A DNA stretch of 64,000 bases from Capitulum mitella (Eukaryota > Arthropoda > Thecostraca > Pollicipedomorpha > Pollicipedidae): contig CP099848.1 in assembly GCA_030062745.1 (NCBI GenBank), forward strand, positions 14,483,568 to 14,547,567. The letters run 5' to 3'. Positions within the stretch are counted from its first letter, which is position 1; every line of letters starts with the position of its first letter. The notes beneath the pieces are model-generated. The model did not search any database and was not told the origin of the DNA. It worked only from the letters and a program-made list of their open reading frames with translations. This document shows, one piece after another, positions 16,240-33,700 of this stretch. The translations under genes and the position numbers were made by a program.

Positions 16240-17534
16240 GTGCTATTCCATTGCTCGCCTTCTGTATGATTGTTAGCAAGACAACGGAGATTATTGAACG
16301 AAGCGTATAAATTTGGTGATATTTTTAAATTATTTTTCATAAAGTAACGGAATACGTAAAAAGCACCGTTTTATACTAGTCTAGTATAAGATTCTTCCAA
16401 ACACTAAACTTCGTAGTGGTGTTAAAGAAATTATTCGATCAATTTCAAAGAAACAAAAAAGTAAGTGCTGAGATACAGTGGATTTTGATGCTGATCGGTC
16501 TGAAAATAACTTTGGCTTTTTTTCCTTTGTTCTGAAATGCTAGAGCAAACCTTTCAGTGAACTTTCACCCCTGTAAGAGTAATTTTGAATAGTGGGCAAA
16601 TGTGACGCAGGAGTAGGTCGTTTAAAATATCAAGCTTGTCTGCAGACTGTAAGAGGTGGGTGTGTACGAAAAACGTCCCGGAGAGTTCGCTCATTTTTTT
16701 ACGCATCCCGTGCCTTTGATTTAAGTGAGTCTGTGTGGCAGACGAGAAGTGCGTTATTGGTTCAGACTGCTGTGCTCGCTGTGTTTTAATTACTGGTGCC
16801 TTGACCACGCAAATGGGTCGTTTCATTCTCGTATTCATTCTCAGTTGAATCTTTCACATTCGGCCTCCGAACTACTCGGATTCAGAATTAAGTACCATGG
16901 TCATGTGTAAGGTCTCCTAATTCGATTGCTTGCTTCATCTGCCTGTGTTACCTGGTATTTGAGATTGATGTTAGGATTGCTCTTATTTTCCATCTTTGCC
17001 TACTCTGTTTATGTTATAGTAAAGGAAATGTCAAATAGACTTCATTACAATGTAAAGCACCACTGATTTTGCATTTATATGTTTGGAAAATTCCCGAACT
17101 ACAAAAATAGACTTAGCTAGGCCATTTCAAACTAGTCTAATCATCTGCTGATATTGAAGAATTCAGGCCTTCTGCAACATGCATTGGTCTACTCCCACTT
17201 GTGATGTCACACAGGAAATGAAAAGAGATTACATGTGAATGGGATGCAAAGGCGAACTGTGGGAAATCATTGTAAGACTAAATGATGCATGGTTTTGGCA
17301 TTATATCACATTTTTTCCTTTTGACAGACCACTTTTGCTGTGGGCATTATGCAGAAGAGCACATAAACTTTTTCACAAAAGAAGGAAATGGTGGCACTAT
17401 TGGTATTGTTTTGAAAGGAATTGGTGCTGTATTTCAGCATGAGCAAACATGCTGAAATATAGCGCAAATAGATTACTGGCTTTGCTCCAAAGATACCCTT
17501 TGCATTTCACACCATTTACTGGGTTGTTGGTGTG

Positions 17535-17740
17535 TGATACTAGAGATGGCAGGCCAATAAAGGGGTGTTCATAGGGCATTATGTGCAGAATGTCCATCTC
17601 CATGCCAGAGGCACACTATAGGATACTAGAGGCCCCAGTCCGATAAAGGGTGCCATAGGACTTGGTTCTGTTCAACAGAGGTTAAGTCACATGTCTAAAT
17701 AGATCTTGTAAGTTAAGGCTAGGTTAGGCTGGGTTAGGTG
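17535..17740 (+). repeat. Interspersed repeat with AGGTTA-type tail
   Basis: The core at 17,619-17,670 reads from TAGAGGCC through CCGATAAAGGG to GGACTTGGTT. A shorter diverged copy (TAGAGATGGCAGGCCAATAA and onward) lies at 17,541-17,576. The core is followed by a GGCTAGGTTAGGCTGGG tail near 17,706-17,728. The same core and an AGGTTA-like tail occur inverted at 63.66-63.79 kb, so this is a dispersed element with a short tandem tail, as in many SINEs and LINEs. Confidence 0.6.
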
Positions 17741-19018
17741 TTTTGTTAATCTTGTTTATTAGTCATTAAGTTTGATTATATTGATGATGCTGTATGGTCT
17801 GTAATAACTCAACCTTGGAAACTGCCCTTTTGAATATGTTATTGGAGAGTCCCAGCAGAAACCAAACAAAAGTAGTGGGACATGTCAGCAATGATCAAAT
17901 GGTAATATTTTGTGGTATTTTTTCTATTTCATCATCTTGGAATGATATTGTGCAACTGTGTATGGCAGGTAGGTGCCTTAAAACCATCTGCTGCATGATT
18001 GTCATACCATTAATACTGTCTTTTTTTGGGGGGAATAAGTGCTTGGTAGAAATATGTTGCATATCCATAGTTCTCAGGCATAAGTGATGTATCCATATTT
18101 GGCATCTAAGACTATTGGCATAACTTAACATCAACTCAAAGCATGTGTTAATGGGAACATTCCCTATAGTGCTTGCCATAGCTGATATCTGTTGGGTTAG
18201 CATGTAAGAACAAGAGTTTTGGTGAACAAATATTTTTCTACATCCATTAGAATTGCTTCTTTGTGAAAAACAAACATATGCAAGCTCTCCTGACTGTTTT
18301 CAGTATGTAGCAGGCATTTCTGATCTGAGCGGTTACTTAATGGTGGTGGTGATAAGGTAACTGCATGAAGTGAGTTGGAAATAATCTACATAGTACTGAT
18401 TTTTGGCACATAATTCAGCCTCTGTGCTAGCTACAGCTGTGGTGTGTGTCAGTTTACAGCAGAGGGGCTACACATTTTGAAACTAATACATTTAAAAAGT
18501 AGATGCTCTAATGCACTCAGTATTGAAGCTCTGGCATGCCTGTGGTGCACATTAGTTGCAATCTGCAGTCTGGAATTCTAGTGCAATATGTATGATTCAT
18601 GAGTGTGGTGGGCTAGGAGTATCGGTATGGGTTGAGGAGACCTTCCACTTCTCATTGGTACCAAAAGATGTTCAACTAAAGATACCCCAATTGAAAGTAT
18701 GTTATGCCTTATCAATGCCACAGTTTCCACAAAATATCCTCCGGAAGTGATCCAGTCATATTCTTCCACAACTGTCATATGGCATGTTTGCAAGACAGAT
18801 CTGTGCCAAAAGATGGGTCAACAATTCACAGAACAGAAAAGTCTTGTGGAATATGGCATCACTGAAAGACTTGCACAAAAATGCAGTGGCCCCAAAATTT
18901 GGAGAGATAACACTGCTGCAGGGACATGGACGTGGACTGCAACCAAACAAGGACATGCATGGGGCCTGGGAGGGAAGAGGTACAGGGAAGGAAGACCATG
19001 ATAGTACAGGGATATGTA

Positions 19019-20113
19019 CCCAGTTTACATGGGCAGCCGGAGGAAATCCGAATAATGGAAGGATCGGGTAATGCGACTGTAATCCTTCCGTCTAGTGCGT
19101 TTACATGGGCGAAAGCGGTTTGACGTCGGCTTAATCGCGAAGAGTCGTGGCTTCGGAAATCCGGATCGAGAAACGGATTATCTGCAAAAATGGCGCTCTT
19201 ACGACAAATCTGAAACAAACTAATACATTGCCCAGCCCACGGCGCATGTAGCGTTCAGGCGATTAACGGAGAAAGTTAGTAGTTAGTAGTTAGAAAGTTA
19301 CAAGTAAAAACAAAGTTGGATGCAATTTACCAGAATGGGCTCAAGTATCATTTCAGTTTCTGATTCAAGTTCTGTTAATTGAAAAGAACAATGCAGTTGA
19401 AGTTCAGCTCATGGCTGAAATTATCCAGAGGTCCCTAACTTGCAATGCTCATAATATCACAGACGTGCATGAACTCTGTGGTTCATACTCCCACAATAAT
19501 CTGTCTTAAAATACTTTGTTTCCAGATTGCACTCACGTGGGCATTCCTATCGCGTTTCCCATCCAGAGCTTTAAAAATCTGCAAGTCTTGGATCACCTTG
19601 AGCATTGTAGTTATCTCTTCTTGCCAGTCTTTTTTCTTCTCTTTGGTGGGTCTGTCTTGAGCTTGCATTCCGCTTTTTGCTTCATATGCACCCGCCGCCC
19701 TTACCTTGAACTTCCCGCAATCTTCTCGCATGTACCAACACCCCAAACAGCTGATCAAACGAGAAAAGGCGCCGTATAAAGGGGTTGAAAAGCAAAAACG
19801 TGGTGTGGAAGCAGTACAGAAAAACATTATTAGCAACTCTCTCAAACATCGAAAAAAATGCTTTCCTGGAATGGTAAAATATCAGGATGATAGTAATGCA
19901 GTAATGCATACATATCCTTTTAGTAGTCTTTTACCTCAGCTCAGTCCAAATAAAATCCCTTCCTGAAGGGATAATCCTTCTTCGGGAGAGGATTTCAGTC
20001 GGCGTGTGATTCGAATTTACCGAACGGCTTACATGCGTTTACATGGGACACTAAACGCGACTCTGAGCCGACCGCATGGTCCATCCGGATTTCGCCTGCC
20101 CATGTAAACAGGG
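19019..20113. mobile_element. 1.1-kb TIR DNA transposon, TA target duplication
   Basis: The left end begins CCCAGTTTACATGGGCAG at 19,019. The right end, read inverted, begins CCCTGTTTACATGGGCAG at 20,113. Homology continues inward to AAATCCG, giving terminal repeats of about 30 bp. The dinucleotide TA flanks both sides (19,017-18 and 20,114-15). The core GTTTACATGGG recurs subterminally near 19,100 and 20,037. The element is CpG-rich inside CpG-poor DNA, suggesting recent insertion. A minus-strand Myb/SANT-like fragment lies inside. The superfamily is unresolved; a Harbinger/ISL2EU relative is possible because those carry a Myb/SANT partner gene. Confidence 0.8.
19483..19845 (-). pseudogene. 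Myb/SANT-like DNA-binding fragment inside the TIR element
   Basis: A 120-codon frame. Near its C-terminal end it reads DWQEEI, then a hydrophobic segment with a tryptophan replaced, then IFKALDGKRDRNAHV. This resembles the first half of the Myb/SANT-like domain of transposon-associated proteins (a tryptophan-led helix, then an LDG-x-RN-x-x-V segment). The expected GY-x-RT-x-x-QCR second half is missing, so it looks decayed or frameshifted. It lies wholly within the inverted terminal repeats at 19,019-20,113, consistent with being the element's DNA-binding partner gene. A chance resemblance cannot be excluded. Confidence 0.35.
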
Positions 20114-21805
20114 TAATGGAGGGGGGACCTGGATGGGAAAGGGAGGCTTGCAGAACCAGTGCTGAAATACCTTATGTTTGGCTTGTACCACTGGGTAATA
20201 GAATAGTGTATAGGAGTGCAAATGAAAGGTGAATGAGCACTTCATTGGTATGTTTGGGTGCTTTATGTGCATTCATTGGGTGGTTGGTTTTGTGTGCCTC
20301 TGCCATAGTCACTTATATTAATAAGAGCCCAGTATGGCCTTAGTGTGTGGTCTTTTGATTATCCATTTCTAATTCAGTTGTATTTTTTCGTTTTTCCTAC
20401 TCTGTTTACTTGGGACAATTGTTCAGTTCTTGATTTGCGTAGAATAAGGAAACCTTGTCCTAAGTTTGTTGCTCCAGTTTCCTTTTTTGGCTTCAGAGGA
20501 TGCAATCACATTTTGTGGTACTGTCCCAGTTGACATAAAAGTCAAAGGATGCTCTGTGTTGGAATTTGTTTGTCATAATCTTACCGGCATCAGTCATATG
20601 TCTCTTGCTGATGTTCTCCCTTGTAGTATGTTATTTCAGTTTTTATCATGCATTTTCCATGTGCCAGTTTTGACAGTTCTTGGTCAGTTAAAGTTGCTGA
20701 GTGCTGTCTGTTGTATGTTTTCAAGGATGTCCAAACTGTATGCCTATTATTCATATTCTGTAAAGCTTGTGTGTACTGCATAAGTGCAACAATGGAGTAC
20801 AACATTTTCTGGGACCATTTGCACCATGTAGCTCATCATTTTAGATACTGGAACTACAGACAAATGGGATCACGATTTAAAGGAAATCAGTCTGCATGTT
20901 GATAACCTGAAAATGATGTACTTTACTTTGCATTGGATATCAACATAACTATCCTGGGATTGTTGTGTTTCACTTTACTTTTATCCATTGTCCTTTTTAC
21001 TGCACAGTAATGGTAGTGAACCTGAAATCACAGGAATGTTGACTGTGTTTTTCTGCTGTGTGTTTTTTCGTCAACATCTTGCCACACTGAGTAAATCTAA
21101 ATGCAGTATTGCTGCATAATAAGACCGTAATAAACATGATGTGAATATTGCATCTCATGATACAAGTCAACAGCCACATTAATCCCACTGTGTGTTTTAG
21201 ATGCCCGGGCTTGGCTGATACCATTTACAGTAATGCTGTAGTATTCCAAGATATTCTTGTTGTGTTGTGTTTTTGCAGGCATGTTTTATGAGACAGACTT
21301 ATTTATTGATGTATACCATGCAGCTTTTCAACAGGGGATGTAAACCTTCAGCCAGTTATACTCTTGATACTATGTGGTGCATTTGCTAAACTACTCAAAA
21401 TAAAGAAGTTTAGGAGCAAAAATATTGTGGCCAGGCTGAGATTGTCCATTCAAGAAAATAACATCTAAGCCAGCACAGTGCTAGTTGAATTGCAGACCTC
21501 TGAAAGAATTGAGCTACTATCTGTTCATGAAATTGTGTGCATTGATGCATTGAGGTGGTTGTGAAGTTGTAAGACCTAAAACATTATAAGCAGACTGGCT
21601 GCTGTGTCGGATTCTCATGCTTGTTATAAGAACCCATTTGGCATGTGTCCTTGCTTGAATTAGTTTTGCTGACTGCTTTTGTCCTGAGAAGCCCATGCTG
21701 TTACGTTGGCGTGCATTCGCGATGGAGGGGCGCCGTGGCCTGGCGCCTGGGACAGGGTGGAGCCCGCAGACTTCCCAGTAAGAGTGCTAGCCTTCTGTCT
21801 GCTGC

Positions 21806-21937
21806 AGGTCAGCCAGGAGAGTCCGGCGCGGCCGACAGCGGCGGCGGCGTATGGTGGACACACCGGCGGCGTAGGGCGCCAGTGCCAGGTTCGCGTGGCG
21901 CGCTCGCGGCGAGCGAGGCAAGGCTCCGGCCGCAGCT
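21806..21937 (+). promoter_or_regulatory. Putative 5' UTR of the Gi-alpha gene, with acceptor-like start
   Basis: A pyrimidine-rich stretch ending CTGCTGCAG places a good 3' splice site at 21,806-21,807. The GC-rich, CpG-containing segment from 21,808 to the ATG at 21,938 could therefore be the 5' untranslated part of the first coding exon, with a non-coding exon further upstream. The start codon has G at -3 and G at +4. No TATA box or initiator can be assigned. Confidence 0.35.
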
Positions 21938-28882
<6,945 letters not shown>

Positions 28883-29009
28883 CGGGCAGCTGGTCACGGT
28901 GACTGAAGCCACAAACTAGCGGCGGCGCTGTTCAGCGCGGTCGGGTGGGACGGCGGCTTCCTTCGCTGGTGCAGCGCCTTCTGTCAGACGGAGCCGCGGC
29001 TGCGGCCGG

Positions 29010-29240
29010 ACGAGGCAGCGGCTCCCGTCTGGCAGGAGCAGCGGCTCCCGTCTGACAGTAGTAGCGGCTCCCGTCTGGCAGGAGCAGCGGCTCCCGTCTG
29101 GTAGGAGCAGCGGCTCCCGTCTGGTAGGAGCAGCGGCTCCCGTCCATCAGGAGCAGTGGCTCCCTTCTGGCAGGAGCAGCGGCTCCCGTCTGGCAGGAGC
29201 AGTGGCTCCCGTCCGTCAGGAGCAGTGGCTCCCCGGAGGT
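29010..29240 (+). repeat. 23-bp minisatellite in the Gi-alpha 3' flank
   Basis: The segment GCTCCCGTCT recurs at exactly 23-bp steps (29,021, 29,044, 29,067, 29,090, 29,113 and onward), about ten units, the last ones more diverged. It begins about 130 bases after the stop codon. The period is not a multiple of three, so minus-strand open frames here are artefacts of the repeat. Confidence 0.93.
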
Positions 29241-29753
29241 CGGCCGGCCGGCGGTCCGCCGGGTCGGGGCCGTACCGGGGACGGAGGCAGCACAGTGGCA
29301 GCGCCAGGTTACCGCGAGGCTTGCAATATGATATTCCCCGCGCCGGCCGCGACGGTGGGCACGTGTCCGCGGGGAAGGCTTGCGCGTACATGTCGGGCGA
29401 CGGGCGACCGTCGCGCCGCCGCAGTGCCTTGCGTCGCGCGGGCGACACGCTGCGGACGGTTTGGTAACTCGCAGCCCGGACACGTGCTGTGTCGATTTAT
29501 CCAGGTTCCCGTGCCGGACTCTGCCTTGGACTCAGCAGCATTCAAAGGCGGTATTCCTCAAACGTATTTTTAACTTGTGATCTCCGCTTTCAACACGCGT
29601 TTTCAGTCATTCCCTTTTATACATTTTATGGTCGCCTGTGCCAAACATGGTTCTCAAGTTGCTCTCACCGGGGTCGCGCCCACTTTGTACTGTTCTTTTT
29701 CTTGTGGACATCATTTGCATGTACAGTGTGATGTATAATACAAGAGGTCTAGT

Positions 29754-29759
29754 AATAAA
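29754..29759 (+). terminator. Candidate polyadenylation signal of the Gi-alpha gene
   Basis: The first AATAAA I found downstream of the stop codon, implying a 3' UTR of roughly 900 bases that includes the minisatellite. Confidence 0.4.
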
Positions 29760-29769
29760 TGCTAGTTTT

Positions 29770-30190
29770 AATGAAGCAGTTTACTGGTGCACGTGACTGA
29801 TGTGCGCAATGCTGGTTTCAGCGATTGTTTTTGTCCCAATGCAAACGGTTTTGAATATTACCCAGATCGAGTTACAGGACAACATTGTTGTGATCATGCC
29901 CCCGAACATGTAGTACATTTGAGACTTATTACGTTTATGAACACTGATGTCCGGCGTTGTTTGAGCTTTGGCATGCAGCAAATGCCGAAAGTAGGAGCTT
30001 GGAAGGGTTCGAAAATGGCGGCGTTGAATTCTTCTCGTCATTGTTGAAATTCGTTTATTTGACCATTGCTTTCGTATCTAACGCGAAATCTCGTGAGGTG
30101 TTTAACTTTGTAACGCACGAATGCAAGCATAAGACTCCCAGTCCTGCGCGCGAACTGCTGATGATTTCCGGGACGGGACTCCAGCGTCAC
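29770..30190. other. Intergenic spacer between the two G-alpha genes
   Basis: No coding exon or repeat recognised. Composition shifts to CpG-rich towards 30,190, where the upstream region of the second gene begins. Confidence 0.4.
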
Positions 30191-30326
30191 AGTTGCCGGT
30201 TTGAAGCTCCGTTAGCGCGTCGTGACGCCGCAGTCCCACCACACTGCGTGAGCGTCAGCTGCACGTCCCGGTACACCATCATGCTTCGGCCGGGGCTCCC
30301 GTCCCAGCTCCTCCAGCTCAACGCAT

Positions 30327-30340
30327 CTGTGACGTCACAG
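30327..30340. promoter_or_regulatory. CRE palindrome upstream of the second G-alpha gene
   Basis: CTGTGACGTCACAG is a perfect 14-bp palindrome containing the full cAMP-response element TGACGTCA. It lies about 225 bases before the ATG at 30,563, in a CpG-rich region that is the likely promoter. CREB/ATF binding is inferred from the motif alone. Confidence 0.45.
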
Positions 30341-30562
30341 AGGTGACGGCGGAGCATACTGTTCACTGCAGGCCGGCAGTGAACGCGGCCGGGTCAGCGC
30401 GTCGCGCCGTCTCCGAGAGGCGCCGGCCGGCGGGCGCCGCGCTCCTCGGAAGACGCGTCACCGTCGCAGATACCGTCGTCCGGTCCGCCGCGCGGCGTCC
30501 GCTCCCGGACGCAGCACGCCAGAGGCGGAGGCCGGCAGTCGGTCGGCAGCCGGTGGGGCCAG

Positions 30563-30704
30563 ATGGGCGCCTGCTGCACGTGTTCGGGCCGGGCCGGGCC
30601 GGCCGCCGCGCCGGCCAAGCAGAGTGCCATCTCGCGCTGCATCGACCGAGACATCGAGCTGGAGCGGAAGCAGGCCGCCACCGAGGTCAAGATGCTGCTG
30701 CTCG
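30563..30704 (+). CDS. Second G-alpha exon 1 (residues 1-47)
   Basis: Encodes MGACCTCSG, an Ala/Pro-rich insert, a charged N-terminal helix and EVKMLLL. Phase-1 donor CTCG/GTGAGT at the same place as in the upstream gene. The -3 base before the ATG is C, so the start context is only moderate. Confidence 0.92.
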
Positions 30705-33700
30705 GTGAGTGGCGGGTCCACGCTGCGGCACGAAGGAGCCCGCTGTAGCTCGGGGGCTCTGCTGACGGTTCCAGGTGGGCTCTGCCGCGGCGTTCGGAAC
30801 TCTGATAGTCTTTATACAGGCTGGTGCTGTCGATGGTGTATCAGTTCAGGTTGTATCAGGATGCTGATGACTAAGCAATTAGCGGGCTTGACTCCGGACG
30901 AACAAATACAACCGACGATTTTGCTCTGATGCGGTAACAGATTAACTCCCTCCTTGGACTGTTGGCATGCTTTTAGCAGTCTGCCTATGGATGCCGCCGT
31001 TTGTCGACGTATGGACGGAGCTGCAGCGTTTCCTGGTACGTGACGCCGCCGTGTGGCGGGGTCGCCAGGCGCCGGCGAGTCCGGCAAATCGACGCTGCTG
31101 AAACAGATGCGGCTGATCCACGAGGAGGGCTTCTCGGCCGAGGAACGCACCCAGTTCGTGAGCGTGGTGCATAGCAACACCATCCAGAGCCTGATGGCCG
31201 TCATCCGGGCCATGGACCAGCTGCAGATCGAGTTCAGCGACCCGGCCAGGAAGGTGGGGGACGGTGTGAGTGGCCCGGCCGGCCGGCGCCGGGGCACTGG
31301 CGGCGGCTGTGGACCATTGGGCTGCGTTCCTGACTGTTGGGGAGGGCGCTGAAATACGGGTGGGGGAGATTTGGCTGATAAGTTGGCACGGATGGAGTGC
31401 TCTGGGACGAAGCATCACGAAACGCAGTAATAGTATTAACCCGTCCCCGGCTGGGGGGTCAGTTGACCGCCCCCCCCTGAGGTTTTCCTGGGATTGCGAG
31501 AGAACGAACAAACACAGAGTCACCAAACTTTGTGTACCTTTTGCTTCATCATTCTTACATCTTGTGTCAAAATTTTGACCTCACGTCAGGTCAGGTGCCT
31601 GACCTAGGTCAGGTGAAACAGATCTATGTCCAAAAAAGTTTAGCGCCCTCTAACTTTTTCGCAAAACAAGATATCTCAATAATACTTTCAGGGATTAGTG
31701 ATCGTGATAGGTGCAACAAATCTGCTATCTCAGATTCTTCGGAATTTTCCGGGTCATTGACCTAAGGTCAAGCCCATTTTTAAGACATGTCGTTTTTTTC
31801 GGAAATTGACGGAATATTTCATAACATTTTTAGTGTGGAGTGAAGCAGACATCTAGTTACGGTCATTGGGCAAAGTATCAATGACTTCCAGCCATTGACC
31901 TGAGGTCAGATCACGAATAACTGTAGTCAGCCGAAATGTACCACCGTCAAAATTAGCGATGAATTACTCAGAATGGGTAGAAAATGACAGAACTAGTTTG
32001 CACAGACGTAAGTAATACCAGGAACCTCAAAAAGTTTGAAAAAGTAACATATTTTGGAAATAAACAGACTCTCGCGAATAAAGCTCCGCCAATTGTACAG
32101 ATTGGTAACTAATGATTTTTTCCAAAATTTAAGCATGAAAAACCATCACAAGAATCACTAAGATCAATAAAATTTACAGTGATAGCCTTTTTGGCGAAAA
32201 TAAAGGAACGCTAAAATTAGTTCCCGTCAATTTATTGCTGCATACGGCTGCGGCGCACGTCGACACTCGGTGCGAGAATTGCCGTGTCTTTAACTCGACG
32301 TTTCGGCGTATATATTGAGCAAATCTGAGAAATTAGATGTGTATCGTCATTTGCGAACCTTTACTTGTGCGCTGGTGCCTTTACCTATGCGTTATTAGTC
32401 ACAGCCCTTGAGATTCAGGCCATTTCTCAGTCTCATGCAGTCGGCTATGAGAAAACATATATAGGGCGTAAATTGCTTACATATCATCTAAAACTAAAAA
32501 TGAGACCAGTTTCGAGCTCTACTCGTCACAAGCTTTCCAACGGTGTGCTTATTTTTATCGTGCGACCAACCGTTCGTAAGTTAGAGGGGGGCGGCCAACT
32601 GCCCCCCCCCCCCAGTCGTGCATGATCGTAACCGACCGACGGTCGTTCGCGGGTTAAGCGCGCATTTTGTCTGTCTTTCACACAACATGGTTACTCTCCA
32701 CATGTGAGAGAAACTTCTGGATGCTTGTGTACACAAACAAAGCACCACCGTCGGGACAGCCGTCATAAAGACGCCAAAAGCACACACCCCGAGTCTTGTG
32801 CCACGACGTCCTGTCGGCGGGAGATGCCTCAGCGCTGTCATCCTCCGGCGCAGGACGACGCCGTGACGTTCTTCACGACCAGCGGCCAGACGCAGGCGGC
32901 GCGCGTCACGCCCCGCCTGGCCGGCGTCATGAAACGTCTGTGGGAGGACGTGGGCGCGCAGTACTGTTACTCGCGCGCCCGCGAGTACCACCTCAACGAC
33001 TCGGCGCCGTATTTCCTGCAGGCCCTGGACCGGATCTCGCAACCAGGTCAGACAGTGGCAGCCGGATGGACCGGTCTCTGCCGGAGGTCAGGTGCCCAGT
33101 CGGGGCAGGGGAGAGAGCAAGGAGCGACAGCCCATTTAGGTCGAAAATTTAACGCTTCTTTGCGCTCCAAAAATCAAAATGAATATAAACCTTCGGAACT
33201 GAAAAATAAAGTGTCGGGATTCCGAAGAATTTTCAGTTTTGGGGGGCTAGGTTTGTCTTGGTTCTCTCCATGACGAAATTTGGCCACGCCCCTGTGGAAG
33301 GCGAAGAGGACAAGAAACTGGAACATCTCACAGTTTGGGGTCAGGTTGAGTTGCCTTGCTGAGAGGTGGCGTCGGTCGGCAGTTTGTTGGAACGGATTTA
33401 ACATCCTTTTTATGTCTGGAAAGGACACTGGGAACGTCAGATTTTCTCTTTGGCTGTATGCTGCTCCAGGAACCCAATACGAATCGCACTCAGGGACAGT
33501 AACAAATTGGCATTGGGGAGGGGGGAAATGGGATATTTGCCAAATCCCTTCCAAAGAAAGTTCCAAATTTCCAGGGACGTAGCTTAGGTAGTCCATGGGG
33601 GTCATGTCCCCCCCGAACCAAGCGGTCTACACTAGATATATGGCGATTTCGCACGAATACGGAATACTGATCATATATATGCTTCAAAAGCAAACATATT

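Larger units (their letters stand above)
13200..21800. other. CpG-depleted block upstream of the Gi-alpha gene
   Basis: Compared with the first 13 kb this block is conspicuously poor in CG dinucleotides and rich in TG and CA, the usual mark of long-term germline cytosine methylation and deamination. The depletion continues to about 23.1 kb, through intron 1 of the Gi-alpha gene. Exceptions are a transposon at 19.0-20.1 kb and patches at 15.8-16.9 kb. No coding exon is recognised. It may be part of an untranslated upstream portion of the transcription unit, which is inference. Confidence 0.5.

Noticed and set aside
28932-29483. 183-codon minus-strand frame rich in SRCSCQTG-type repeats
   Set aside because: It is the 23-bp minisatellite translated; the unit is not a multiple of three, so the apparent protein repeat comes only from frame cycling.
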